Assembly (NCBI RefSeq): GCF_021462225.1
Contig: NC_061813.1
Span: 25,692,442 to 25,756,441 of the forward strand
DNA length: 64,000 nt
From: Girardinichthys multiradiatus
Taxonomy: Eukaryota > Chordata > Actinopteri > Cyprinodontiformes > Goodeidae
Direction of reading: 5' to 3'
Positions 12,421 through 25,049 of the stretch are shown here, piece after piece. The stretch's first letter is position 1, and each line of letters begins with the position of its first letter. The position numbers and the translations under genes were made by a program. The notes under the pieces were generated by a model. That model searched no databases and was not told where the DNA came from. It saw only the letters and a program-made list of their open reading frames with translations.

Positions 12421-13166
12421 GTCAGGGACAACAACTTTTCCCATAGAGCCAAGCTAGTTTAGATAGCATGGCCCAGTAGATTTCCATAGATATAGTGCAA
12501 GTGTTACCAAGTAAATACCTCTAACACAATAGTAAAAAGCTTTAATACCAACATTTTGAAACCACACTTCACTTAGGGTTAATAAACTAGCAAAAAGCTG
12601 GCATTTTCTCTCATTACTCCCATATAATGCTGCAAAACTGAATAAAAACACAGTAATCATGCACAATTTCCTATGTTTTCATCTAGAGGAGAGAGCAAGA
12701 GACAAAGCAGATAGCTGCTGTCAGTAAAAATGTTCAGCAGAGTGCCCTCCTTTATTTCCACTACTGATTGCCATTCAGCTGGCGTGAGGAGCCAGCCATA
12801 GAAGACAGCAGATGCTGTTCTGCTGTCAGGATGTCCCTGCTGATGTCAAGTCCAGCCCCATCTGCTGCTGTGGCTGTCTGTCACCCTGAAGAAACAACCT
12901 TCATAGTATGGGTCATCTCTCACTGCTGCTCCATGAGCATGCTTGACTTTAGATCAGTAAAAATCTAAGGCAGTAGGAAATTTAAACGTTTTTTAAAATG
13001 GAGGCCATTTTTCTTTATCTTGCACCAAAGACATATCTGTAAGAGAATGTGTCAATGTCCCTGTAGGGGCACCTAATCTGATATTTATAGTTGTGTAGCA
13101 GTTAACCATAACCCTACCAAAAATCATGCTTGTTCACATCTTTCTTCTGTCAAAATACACAAAAAC
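12421..13166. other. Intergenic; nothing recognised
   Basis: No coding signal or repeat. The stretch 12770-12960 is richer in G+C than its surroundings, without clear meaning. Confidence 0.35.
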
Positions 13167-13176
13167 ATGAGGTACA

Positions 13177-13493
13177 CTGGGCTGCACGGTGGTGCTGTTG
13201 GTAGCACTGTTTCCTTGCAACAAAAAGGTCCTCGGTTTGACTCCCGGCAAAAGGTTTTTCTGCATGTAGTTTGGATGTTCTCTCTGGGTACTCCTGCTTC
13301 CTCCTACAGTCCAGAAACATGACTGGTCTCTTTAAATTGCCCTTAGGTGTGAATGCATGGTTGTTTGTTCTGTGTGGCTCTGTATTGCTCTGCACCAATC
13401 CAGGGTGTACCCTGCCTCTTGGCCAACTGCTGGAGATAGGTACCAGCTCCCATGTGACCCTGTACGGAAGAAGGAGGTATAGAAAATGAATAG
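13177..13493 (+). mobile_element. tRNA-like-headed SINE with perfect target duplications
   Basis: The head GGGCTGCACGGTGGTGCTGT carries an A-box-like segment, with a B-box-like CTCGGTTTGACTCCC near 13230. Then come the body CCTACAGTCCAGAAACATG, TTTAAATTGCCCTTAGGTG and CCAGGGTGTACCCTGCCTC, and the tail AGAAAATGAATAG. It is flanked by an exact 10-bp duplication ATGAGGTACA at 13167-13176 and 13494-13503. This abundant fish repeat class is known; I cannot assign its library name. Pol III promoter function is inferred from the boxes. Confidence 0.85.
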
Positions 13494-14406
13494 ATGAGGT
13501 ACAGCATACCTTTCTCTGTTAGGTAAAAGAAACCTTACCTAATGCTAACTTTATGTGACACATTTAATTTAGGGTAATTTATGGAAAGTAAACTTGTAAC
13601 TGAATGGAAGCAATAAATGAGAGGAAGCCAGAGATAATCACATCACTGGGGATTTTTCATTTGGGCCATTTGGGCTGTTCTTTTACCCATGGCAGGGTTT
13701 AGAAAGGGGCAGGAGGATAAATATAACTGATAAACATATAAATTACACCATGAACAATTTTTTGTGGCTTTTTGTGTGTACAGTTGATAGGGAGTTGCCC
13801 TCTGTTTGCTCTTAAGAATAGGGGAAACAATTTACGTGCTTTGTGCAGGAATGCGATGAGTTTTATCCCACCTTTAGAATGTAGAAGAGTTAATGCATTG
13901 ATTGACTGGGGGGTTCGTTCAAGTAAAATACGTATTTAAGAGAGACTAAAAACATCAGCAAGCTGATAGAAAGCAAAGATGAAAAAAACATCCTCAAGGT
14001 TTTAGGCAAAAGCTTTCACACTTTGACAAAAACCTACCATCAAGTCAAACAAATGGGCTTCAATTTTCACAAATGCACTTGTGTAAAATCCTAGATATGA
14101 TATTGTTGCTCCGCGGCACAACAAATATTTTAAATCTTTAATCTCATACCAACCTCTGCTTTGGAAAGAACCTGCCATTTATTTTGCGCTGACATGAAAA
14201 CCCCCCTCTGCATCTGTGTGATTTATAGCCTGCTTATAAAAGCAGCTCCAGCATTTTGCTTCCAGTTGTAGCTCACTCAGCCAGCTCTGGTCTGGTCCTC
14301 TTTGAGTGTGTTTGAGAACAGATGACAGCTTGATTCTGGCAACGTGGGCGCCACACAGCTCCTTACTGTGTCAGTAAATCACTGATCAACTTGATAGAGT
14401 AGAGTG

Positions 14407-14409
<3 letters not shown>

Positions 14410-14467
<58 letters not shown>
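14410..14467. repeat. (TG)n microsatellite
   Basis: An almost pure run of about 29 TG units. Open frames across it on both strands are artefacts. Confidence 0.95.
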
Positions 14468-14468
<1 letters not shown>

Positions 14469-15086
14469 GTGTCCCTGCAGGTTATAGCAGCAGCAGAATG
14501 GTGGAGGGAGATGAAGAATATCTGCCTTTGGGAGGCATGTTGAATGCCAGGCTGGGGAGGGGGTTGGGTAGTGGAGGCGCATTCAGACAAATAAAATTCA
14601 GAATTAGAATTATGCTGCGACGCTGTTGGAGGTGTGCAGATGGGTGAAAAGTAGCAATTTACCTCCTCTTTTGTAAATTATTTAGATTTAAAGATTACAT
14701 TTACAGAGATGTTGAAGTGGCTTGGTCTGCATAAAGCTTTCAAAAACAAAAACAGCCCCAACGCTGAAATTATATGGAGGGATTGTATTTTGGCACTCTG
14801 AACCCTCCATAAAACGACCAATGTTTGCGGCTCGAAGAGCAATACGAACCAAAGGGAAAACATGCTCAACAGGTTAAACAAAAGCCACATTTCACATCCT
14901 TAATGAAATCTACTTTTACAATGATTATTTATCAGATTGTTTTGGATAAAGGGGTGTATTGTTCGTTATCCTCTGTCTGTTGATTTTTGCATCTCCTTGG
15001 TTTAAACAAAACAGACCTGACATTTGCGCTGTAAAACATGGATGTTGGAGTGCATTTCACACTAGCCAATTAAAATAGAATATCCC

Positions 15087-15140
15087 AGAACCTATTATTA
15101 GGTGAGAAATAGGTTAGAATCTATTAGAATAATAGGTTCT
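15087..15140. repeat. Short hairpin-forming inverted repeat
   Basis: AGAACCTATTATT at 15087-15099 is matched by its exact reverse complement at 15128-15140, with a 28-base loop that itself contains related AATAGGTTAGAAT words. The function is unknown. Confidence 0.6.
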
Positions 15141-15174
15141 AATGTTATTTATAAAACCAACTCACATCTGCTGC

Positions 15175-15325
15175 TCCATTCATCTTACAGTCACTGCCAG
15201 CTTCCCCACATCATGATGCTGCCACCACCATGTATCACTGTTCAGATGGTGTGTTTAGGGTGATGTGCAGTGTTTGTTTTCCCCCACATTTGGAGTTTCA
15301 CGTGTAGGCTAAAAGTTCGATTTGG
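15175..15325 (-). mobile_element. Tc1-like fragment fused to a DD36E element
   Basis: CACATCATGATGCTGCCACC, GGTGTGTTTAGGGTGATGTG and CCCCACATTTGGAGTTTCAC are antisense Tc1-like transposase sequence of the family scattered through the window. At about 15326 it switches abruptly to a different Tc1/mariner family. Confidence 0.65.
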
Positions 15326-16398
15326 TGGAGGAAAACGTTTCCTGACTCGCTCCTCCAAAACACCCCAAAGTGGCTCAATAATATTTAGATCTGGTGACTG
15401 TGCAGGCCATGTGAGATGTTCAACTTCACTTTCATGTTCATCAAACCAATATTTCACCAGTCTTGCTGTGTGTATTGGTGCATTGTCATCCTGATACACG
15501 GCACACCTTCAGGATACAATGTTTGAACCATTGGATGCACATTGTCCTCAAGAATGGTTCAGTAGTCCTTGGCAGTGACGCGCCCATCTAGAACAAGTAT
15601 TGGGCCAAGGGAATGTCATGATATGGCAGCCCAAACCATCACTGATCCACCCCCATGCTTCAGTCTGGGCATGCAACAGTCTGGGTGGAATGCTTCTTTG
15701 GGGCTTCTCCACACCGTAACTCTCCCGGATGTGGGGAAAACAGTAAAGGTGGACTCATCAGAGAACAATACATGTTTCACATTGTCCACAGACCAAGATT
15801 TGTGCTCCTTGCACCATTGAAACCGACGTTTGGCATTGGCATGAGTGAGCAAAGGTTTGGCTATAGCAGCCCGGCCGTGTATATTGACCCTGTGGAGCTC
15901 CTGACGGACAGTTCTGGTGGAAACAGGAGAGTTGAGGTGCACATTTAATTCTGCCGTGATTTGGGCAGCCGTGGTTTTATGTTTTTTGGATACAATCCAG
16001 GTTAGCACCCGAACATCCCTTTCAGACAGCTTCCTCTTGTGTCCACAATTAATCCTGTTGGATGTGGTTCGTCCTTCTTGGTGGTATGCTGACATTACCC
16101 TGGATACCGTGGCTCTTTATACATCACAAAGACTTGCTGTCTTGGTCACAGATGCGCCAGCAAGATGTGCACCAACAATTTGTCCTCTTTTGAACTCTGG
16201 TAGGTCACCCATAATGTTGTGTGCATTTCAATATTTTGAGCAAAACTGTGCTCTTACCCTGCTAATTGAACCTTCACACTCTGCTCTTACTGGTGCAATG
16301 TGCAATCAATGAAGAATGGCTACCAGTCTGGTCCAATTTAGCCATGAAACCTCCCACACTAAAATGACAGGTGTTTCAGTTTCATTGTCCAACCCCTG
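15326..16398 (-). mobile_element. DD36E (Incomer-type) Tc1/mariner element, truncated at its transposase C-terminal end
   Basis: The right terminus ends ...AACCCCTG at 16398 followed by TA, the same terminus as the full copy at 38806-40054. Minus-strand frames encode the transposase from ATG at 16212. One frame (16095-15616) reads MSAYHQEGRTTSN to HGGGSVMVWAAIS, and another (from 15499) reads YQDDNAPIHTARLVKYWFDE and PDLNIIEPLW. There are 36 residues between the second Asp (DNAP) and the Glu (IIEPLW). The element breaks off after RKRFPPP. Internal stops lie in the helix-turn-helix (CDV*RA) and after AAIS, and a frameshift precedes YQDDN. Confidence 0.85.
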
Positions 16399-16399
16399 T

Positions 16400-18540
16400 A
16401 TCAGCCTACTTGACAGGGCTGAGCCATCCTATTGCCCTTGCAATATAACAAAATGGTGGACATGTTCACCTTTGCACTAAAGTCCATAAATGAGGTAAGC
16501 AGTTTCTATTTGCTAGGAGCAGTGCAGACTCTGAGATCCTTGTCTTTACTATTGTGAATGAAACTTAAAGGAACTTATTGTCAACTCTTGGACACAAATA
16601 TTTAAATTATATCAGTTATGTAGTATAATAAAAATTATATTCTTATGTTATTTGATTCTTAAGAAGTTAAGATTGTTAAACTAGTACATTTATACAATTA
16701 TTTTTGTCTTTTGAATGAAAGAAAAATAATTTAATTAATTCCCATTAGTTTATCCGTTTAATCCTGACTTTGAAGAGCTGTAATAAAGGTAGCTTTTGCT
16801 GTGTTGTTTTATGAATAGGCGTTAATGGTTAGGGCTTTTTTTTTCTTTTCCTGAACTATTAACACAGTCAGTTAAGCTCATATTGGTGTCAGGGTAAAGC
16901 AAACACAGTAAATGACAACTGTATTTACCCAGCGACATGCAAACAGTGTCTGACAGGTGGGTTTGTCTTCCTGCTTTCACCCGTGTCTCCACTTACTTTG
17001 ATAGATGGGGATCCGGGGGCTCAGGTGAGACAGCGTGAGACGGACCATCACTTATCTGGTGCTGAGTCACCAGCAAATCCCAAATGTCAATGACTAAAAC
17101 ATGATCTGAAGAGGAACATTGAGCATCTGCCTGTATCTCGATGTGTTTGAATTTGTGTGTGTGTGTGTGTTTGTGTGTGTGTATGTGTGTGTGTGTGTGT
17201 GTGTGTGCGTGGGTGGTTTTGTAAGGCGCTGATGATTAGTTTCCACTGTGGTCATCCAGTGTCGTCGGACTGCACAGCTGTTAGTTTCCACAGTTTTTCA
17301 GCTCTGCTTGCAGATACATGTGCCACACAGATACAACGAAGACACTGGAAGGAGTGCTTCACTGATTTAAGCTACGTTCCTCTTAGAGACATTATGTTCC
17401 CTTATATTCAATATGGAGGGCTTTGTAGTAACAGCAGTAAAGAGGTTAACTCATTTCATTGCATTATGTTAAGCTTTCACTGTCATTAGTCTTTAAGTTT
17501 ACAGGCCGGAGACAAGAACATGTGTTGAAAAGTTAGTAGGACTAGAAGAGCAGCTTTGCCACTTTGTCAAAAAAGTCCAATGTTCCACCCATACCTTATT
17601 ATAAAATGGTTAAACACTATGCTATAATTAATTTCATGGTCTGTGTCCCTGTGGCAACTGAAAATTACCACGTAGGACATAATTACAAGCTTCTGCATTG
17701 TGTCTAAAAATTCATGAACTGTTAACTGAATGTTTTTATGCACATCATCACCCTTATTTTCCTTTTAATGAGTTACAGTTACAGCTTTAAGAGCCACAAT
17801 TATTCCTAATACTATCACAGCAGCAGAGCAGCACCTCTAGGGTGTTCATTTTTCAAAAATATGATTTCATTTGATCTTTTGCTGTAGTTGCAGTATAATT
17901 TAGCTCGTTGGGTGGGCAGGAATTTAAAGGCATACCCAGAAATTAGCCATCTACCAGCTGCTGATTGTTGCCTTGAACCACATCATGACGTTTGAAGCAG
18001 CATACAATTACGGTTAATGATGTGAGACCAAATATCATGTTTCCAGCTGAGAAATTATAGCCCTATTACATGTTCAGTTTTGTTGCATTCATGTTTAAAT
18101 GATTAGACTGTAAAGTTTTGACCTGTTCACAAAGTGTAATGATCATTTGAAAAGAGGAGCAAAAATAATTTTAATGGTGCACTTGTTGCACAGCATTGTT
18201 TAAACACATTATGTCTTTTAAATGTCTGGTTTAGGCCCAACATCGATCTGTTTTAGTCTTTAAAGCTTTTTAACAATCCAGATCCTACATTTTTAATATG
18301 TGAACCACATGAACAAGCTAGATGATTATACTGAATCTGTGAGTACAATTATCTGAACAATGGAAGAATGAAACTTTCTGAAGAATATTTGTGAGCTTTA
18401 TTTTAAGGTTCAACATAATTGGATTCATATTGCAGGTTGTGGCCCATTATGAGTTTAAACATTTTTTTGTGGTAAAGTAACTTGAATATATACCTCATAT
18501 ATATTTTTATGTGAGTACACTGTCACATAACAATCTAGCC
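16400..18540. other. Intergenic between DD36E relic and LINE relic
   Basis: AT-rich sequence with one microsatellite (17155-17212). No gene or other repeat recognised. Confidence 0.4.
17155..17212. repeat. Imperfect (TG)n microsatellite
   Basis: TG repeats interrupted by TT and TA steps. Frames on both strands are artefacts. Confidence 0.9.
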
Positions 18541-20195
18541 AAACAATAAAAAATGGTTCACAAAAGAAATTAAATTCTGCTTAACTCAAATGAAACGAGC
18601 ATTTCTTCAGGGAGACAAAGAGAAGGTGAGAGAACTGAAGAGGGAGTTCAGGAGAAAGGTAGAGGAAAAACTAATATTTGGGAATGTAAGGGAGGTATGG
18701 CAGGGATTAAATATCATGATGGGCTGTAGCTGCAACATGCTGCACAGACCTGGCCTTATTTGCAGAAGAACTTAACATCTTCTTTAGTAGGTTTCACCAA
18801 AAAAATTAATCAAGTACATTTAGTTCTAGCAGTCAGACTAATAACCCATCACATTCTGTTGATAAGCAGCTGCTGACCTTTATCTTAAACTCACACAAAG
18901 CCTCTGGCCCAAATGTACTCAGGGGCAGGGTGCCAAAGCACAGCTGGGTGCAGTCATCACCAGAGTGTTTCAACCCCTTTTGGAGTCTGGGTTTGTTCCC
19001 AGCCAATGAGAAGAGTTCTTAATAACACTCACACCCAAAAATGCACATGCTTAGAACACTAAAGACTTCAGATCTGTGGCACTGTCATCTGTATTGTGCA
19101 AATGTATGGAGAGATTCTTAGGTGGTTTCATGTCACACGTGGTGTCTGAAAAACTGGACCCTCTCCAGTTTGCCTACTGGGCAAAACAAGGTGTGGAGGA
19201 CGCAAGCATAACATAGTGGTAACAAATATGGACTCAGCACAACCATATACTTGGATTTTATTTATGGACTTCTCCTCTGCCATCAACACTGTAAACACTG
19301 ACACTTTGCTGCACTGTCTCCAGAACCTACAGATTTTATGCATTAAAGACTTTTCAATGGACAGACCACAGTAGATGCTTTTAAATGATGACGTGACCCT
19401 GGTAGCCACATGGACAGTATGAAGGCTCTCACCCTGTATCAACTGGCTGTTGAGGACCTGGTCACAACTCTTGGTGAGAAATCACTAGAACTTAATATCA
19501 CAAAGACAAAGGAGCTGTGCTGTGTGGGCAGAGACAGCAATTACGTCTCAGCGTTTTAAGCCTTTGACTATTCAGTGAGAGCAGGTGGAATAGGTGGAGT
19601 GCTTTAAGTATCTGGGTACATACGTAGATGGATACCTGTCTGTGTCACGGTTTATAATAAAACCCTCCAACACCTCCATCTTCTCAGGAGGCTGAGGTAT
19701 TTTAACATTAGCAAAAAACATTTTAATCATGGTTTGCCGGTCACTTATAGAATCCATTCTCAGCTTCAATATCACATCTCACATCCTGGTACAACTTCAT
19801 CACTAACAAACGGAAAATAAAACTCCCCCACATAACAAACCAAGCTAGCAAAATAATTGGTTCATCACAGATTTCACTGTCCCATCTGAGTGCTCTGTGA
19901 TCAGCAAAGCTCTGTGTGATCACAGAGGAACCCTCTCATTCCCTCCATTACTCATTCAGTCTCCTCCCACCAGGCAGGAGACACAAAGTCCCACTGGTCA
20001 GAAAAGCAATTTACTAAAAAATCCTTCATTCATCAGTAATTACAGCCCTCAACAGCAGAGGGATTTCAATAACCTGTTCATCATTTCTTTTGTGTGTATT
20101 TTGTGTTTATCTCAGTGTATGTTTTTATTTTTATATTTTTGTATTGTGCCTATCTTTTTTGAATATTTTATATGTATCTTATATAAATATAAAGA
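18541..20195 (+). mobile_element. Non-LTR retrotransposon relic (Rex1/L2-like)
   Basis: Broken + strand frames carry reverse-transcriptase landmarks in the expected order. WFTKEI and MKRAFLQGDKEKVRELKREF lie upstream of RT (18555-18775), then SHKASGP (about 18890), DPLQFAYWAKQGVEDA (about 19160), FMDFSSAINTVNT (motif A, about 19260), LNDDVTLVA (decayed YADD box, about 19385), LELNITKTKELCCVGR (about 19490), FKYLGT (about 19600) and LHLLRRLRYFN (about 19670). Many stops and indels are present. The end is AT-rich near 20195. The clade is inferred from motif spacing. Confidence 0.8.
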
Positions 20196-22491
20196 TTTAG
20201 GCTCTTATGGTTGACACAATTTTGGAAGCTGGTCTTGTAGTCAGTAAAGGAAAAAAAAAAGAGTATCCATCAAGTCCATCAAGAATTTATATCCTATAGT
20301 TGTAAATAATAAAACCTATGAAAAAGTATATTGGTGTTTTATTTTGAAAATCATAATCTTAAAAAACATAATCACTTTTTTCTTTCCTTGTTCAGGTCCA
20401 TTAATAATCTGGAAGGTCCATATTCTTTATATTGATAGTTTAGTCATTTTTGCCTTTTTGCCGGTCCGGTTAAATAAAATTAGTTTAGACCCACAAAAGC
20501 AACATGACTCTTCAAAATAAAAGAGCTTGTTTTCATACCTATTAAAGGAAATAGTTTAGAATTAATGAACAACAATTTTACAATTAAAGAACAACTCTTT
20601 TAGTAATACATCATCTGACAGACAGAGTTTTGAATACCATCTGTAAGAGTTCTTTTTCTTCAAGTCCCAATTAATAGATAATTAATAGATCATTTCAATG
20701 CCCTTAAAAAATTAAAACCATATCTAGTGAAAATAACATACATTTGACAGAGTGACTACATTTTAGCTTGAAAGTTGAAAAGAGTTCCTTTGCCAGGTAT
20801 ACTGCATTGCTCTCCATGCATGTTACAGGCATCAATAATAATAATAAAAATGATATTAATAATATTACTACAAAGTTAGCCCGTCATTGTCTCTTGCTGA
20901 GATTCTAATATAGGATTTTAATTCAATCATAAATTTCACAAATTTGAAATGATTAGAGCATTACTGTCCAGTTTGGGATAAGTATTGCTGGTTTGCATGC
21001 AGCATCCTCTAAATTTATTAGTATCCCTTGTAAAAAGGGTGTAAAAAGTGATCAAATACCAAAAATGATGATAATCTTGGAAAGCGCAATAGATCATGTG
21101 TTAAGAATAGTTCACGGTCTGTGATGCGTGTTCTCGAGCACATTTGCTGCCCCCTGTCTTCTGACCCGGTGATAACCTTTAAAACTCTGTCAAAGGTAAT
21201 TAGCTGACCAAAAGCAGTTAGTTGTGTTTGTCTGCTTTCTTGAAATAGCCTCTGGCACCACAAAGTGTCTATGTGTTCCTCCATGGTGAGATGCCTCTGA
21301 GTCAAGTAAAAAAAAACTGGAGGAGGAGCACCTGGAGGCAGACTCAGAGGGTTCTAAGCTTCTGAAACAGAAAGTAACAGTTGTGCGTGAGCACATAAAT
21401 ATGTTATATTTATGATAAGAATCAGTTTGGAGTTACTGATACTTATACATTAAGCTTTTACATGAAAGGAATCAAGTATTGTTTTTAAAGAAACCATTAG
21501 ACATTTATCTGTGATTTGATAAAGCTGTGAAGCAGATGCAACTTACTTTCTGGTTGCATTATAAAACAAACTAAACACAAAAAGACACAAATGGCATCTT
21601 ATGCCTTAAACACAACTGCTTTTTGTGCAAATGATGTTTATGGATTCATATAAGCGTTTCAGGCTACCTACTGTGCAGCAGACATTAATATAAGGTTTGG
21701 ATGTTCCATCTTTCCTCATCAAACTCAAATAGAGATACTACATCCTATTGTCTTGAGGTTACGACCTATAAAAAAAGAGCTACCTCTTGTTAATTGCTCC
21801 CCAATGGATTTGTCTTCTGTGATAATATTGCTCTCAGGCTGCTGCCAGGAGCTGTTATCATCATCTGCTCCTCAGAGCGAGCAGAGGAGGCTTTTATCTT
21901 GCCTGTTGATTTAATAACACGATGGCTATGATGTCGACAGACCACATATGCAAATATGGACATCGGTGAGAGGGAATCTATAGCATGTGGGTTGAATATG
22001 CAAGAAACAGCAACAATGAACAACAAATGAAAGCCTAAAGTCATGAATGTGATAAACATTTATTTAAATTCTATGAAATATATAGTGAGCCCTCTCTCTG
22101 ACTGCAACCTTTCCTGCATGACACAGCAGAAGAAAAAGAAACCATCAACATTAAAACATGAGACGTTTAGCTAGAAACTGGAAACATACTGAAATGTTGA
22201 ATCTTATGAAACTTCGCATTCATAAAACCACACAAAAGTGTTGCGAAAATAGAAGAAAATTTAAAACAGGTTTGATTTTGAAAGACACGTCCAGAATGCA
22301 ACCTGGGGAACCTCTAGATAATCTGCTTAAGTGTTAAGCTTTGATTCTCTGCAGGAAAGCGCATGAGTCAACAGCATTAATTTTTTCCATGCATTTATTT
22401 TTCTGTGCTAAATCCCACAACAATCTGAGTCAGGGATTGAAAAGGAGATGCACTGGACGTGAGCTGAATCTAGTATACTCTCAGATATGCA
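20196..22491. other. Intergenic, AT-rich; nothing recognised
   Basis: No protein-coding signal and no clear repeat. A short (AATAAT)n-like tract lies at 20832-20866. Confidence 0.45.
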
Positions 22492-22493
22492 TA

Positions 22494-23260
22494 CAGTGCC
22501 TTGCAAAAGTACCCCTGTGTATTTCATTAGGACTTTGTGTGACAGACTAACACAAAGTAACATACTTGCAAAATGAAGAGAGTATGATACAGGATTTTTG
22601 AATGAAGCCTTGAAAAAATTGTCATGTACATTCATATTTAGCCCCCTTTACTCTGATACTCTTGAACAACACGTAATGCAACTGATTGCCTAACAAAATC
22701 ATATAAATAGTTAATGTATTACCCTTTGCTTGCCATAAATACAGCTGCCATTGACGCTGCCGATACTTTGTACACACCACCCCTTTAGTGAAACATGGTG
22801 GTAGCAGCATCATGCTGTGGGGGTGCTTCTCTTCCGTAGGGACAGGAAGCCCAGTAAGACCTGATGTGAAGATGAATGGAGCAAACTACAGGGTTAACTC
22901 AGGAATAAAACCTGCTGAAAGATTTGAGACTGGGTGAGAAGTTGAGTTTCCAGCAGAAGAACCCTGAACACACAGCCAGAACTTTGGTTGAATGCTAGAA
23001 GCATATTCAAGAGTTAGAATGGCTCAGTCAAAATCCACACCAAAATGTAAGTGACAATCTGTTGCACGGCTGGAAAATTGATCTTTAGAGAAGATCTTAA
23101 TCACATATGACTGAGCCTGAGCTTCTTTTCAAAGATGAATGGACAATAAGCTGCGATTGCAGCAGAAGGTGGTTCCAGAAATCAGGTAGAGGCTGAACAC
23201 AAATCCACACATTTTCAGATTATAATTGGTAAAATATTTTGTACCCCAATAACTGTAATG
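22494..23260 (+). mobile_element. Degenerate, internally deleted Tc1-like element
   Basis: It begins at TA plus CAGTGCCTTGCAAAAGTA, the terminus of a common fish Tc1-like family. The remnant transposase VKHGGSSIMLWGCFSSVGTG lies around 22785-22850, followed by decayed C-terminal blocks and GAAGGTGGTTCCAGAAA near 23165. The N-terminal half and the right terminus are lost. Confidence 0.75.
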
Positions 23261-24769
23261 TGACAAAAAATGAAAAAGATTACATGTCATGGATCATATA
23301 AAAGCACATCTGATGGATTAAAATCTAATTTTAACACCAGATATCAACAAGAGCATTTTTTTTTATTAAGTCTTACAGCGTAAAGCCTCACTGCAGCATT
23401 TTACCATGATGTAAATGGCCCTAAATGTAATATGTCAACACCCCGATGTTCACCTTTACTTCAGTCTTTATACCTAAACAGTATTTTTATTAGTTCCTGA
23501 GGTTGTTAAATCTGTGTTTCTGACATCTGGTTTCATTGTGTTTATGGGAAGTCTGGCTGAAAACATGTCACAAACCTACAGCGATCGGTAATGAGGGCAG
23601 AGAGGCCGAAGAAAAACATTAAAGCTTTAGGTTGTAAAACTAAATCAGTGACATTTGAGATGGAAAAACTAGGCCATAAAGCTGAAAGTCAGCACCTATA
23701 GTCTGCAACACTAAAGGATCAATAAGAGCTTTTAAATATTAAGCACTCACATCATTTCCATAATTTCCTTAGATTTGCAGCAACTTCGGCAATTTAATCC
23801 TGCAACAAATAGACAGTATAATCAAATACATTTACATTTTTGCAGGACGTTTACTGCTGAATTACTGTGATACATCCTCTGCTTGCCAGCAGCCTCTGGC
23901 GTCAGTGATAACGACACATGGGTGCTACCTGACCGATCTATCTACGTCACTACATGACTCATACCTTATTATGTCGTGACTATCAGTTCTCCTCTCAAGC
24001 CCCTCCTCTTGCTCTCTCCCACATCCCCTCTTTGTCCCAAATGCTCTCTTGAACACTTCAACGCACATGGATTCTACCTCTATTAGTCATTGTTGGTCTT
24101 TGAGCACAAAAAATGGGAAATGTTTGTATTATAATAAGAAAGTTGACATTTTCAGAAGGATGGATTTTGGGTTCTGAGTGAAAGCACTGTCAAGCAGCAT
24201 GACCCGAATACTCGTGGCAGGGCATTTTCTCTCCAGAGCTTTAATTTGGTATTCTCCAAAAATCCTAGAAATAGCATATTCCACATTTCAGGGTGCTCTG
24301 CACTCTGCTGACAGCTGCTCTGCTCGCATAAACAGCATCCTCCAGGCCAGGCCCAGACAGAGAGGAGCGAATGTGCGAACAAGAGGAAGAGAGCTGCAGA
24401 GCAGAACAGTTGGCAGGCTGTGGATCTGCCTTGTTTTAACATGTGCTCAGGTCGCGGTGTGATACAAAGAGGAGGAGCTGCAGAAGTTAAGACAGGGAGT
24501 TCTTCAAGAAGTTCCACAAAATGTCTTTGTGAGAGGAAAAAAAAATCTCCTGCTGAGTAAGAGTCCTCCATAATGATTTTCGAGGGAAGAGGCAGATAAA
24601 TCAACGATTCTCTTCACAGATGGTGGAAACTGCTACACTGGTCTACTCGTAAAAGTCTCTTCTTGATTTCTTGATTCTCTGAATGCACGCAGTCTTTAAA
24701 ATCTATTTTCCAGCGATGTAAGGAGGCAGGGAGGAGCACTCGTCTATTTGTAGATATAACAATCTGCTA
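23261..24769. other. Intergenic; nothing recognised
   Basis: No supported gene. The 150-codon open frame at 24604-24152 on the minus strand has no recognisable domain and low-complexity composition. Confidence 0.4.
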
Positions 24770-25049
24770 TGCTATGCAAAAGTATTCATGCTTTACTGAT
24801 TTTTCACATGTTGTCACATTGTAACCATTGTAGCTTTGATTAGTACCTTCAGGTGCCATGCAGAGCCCTCCCAACTCCATACGCTGCATTTACTGAAAGT
24901 AAAGCTGCAGGTCTTGGGATATGTCTCTATATCTGCTTGCATGTTTAGAGACTAAAATGTCTCTCCATTTGTCTTTTCAAAATAACTCAAGCTCAGTGAA
25001 GAGAGAGCATTTCTGCACATAAGGATTGCCACAGATTCTCAGCTGGACT
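24770..25049 (-). mobile_element. Outer Tc1-like relic, left piece, split by an insertion
   Basis: ATGCAAAAGTATTCATGC and TTTTCACATGTTGTCACATT are the terminal part of the Tc1-like family. The piece stops at CTCAGCTGGACTC, where another element begins. The expected continuation reappears at about 26385. Confidence 0.65.

Larger units (their letters stand above)
13504..15174. other. Intergenic with (TG)n tract
   Basis: Apart from the microsatellite at 14410-14467 and a small hairpin at 15087-15140, nothing is recognised. Confidence 0.4.

Noticed and set aside
14363..14647. Open frames of 67-77 codons on both strands (poly His-Thr, poly Cys-Val)
   Set aside because: They read through the (TG)n microsatellite; composition artefacts.
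24152..24604. 150-codon open frame on the minus strand
   Set aside because: No domain, Cys/Ser/Leu-rich low-complexity composition, no splice or homolog evidence.
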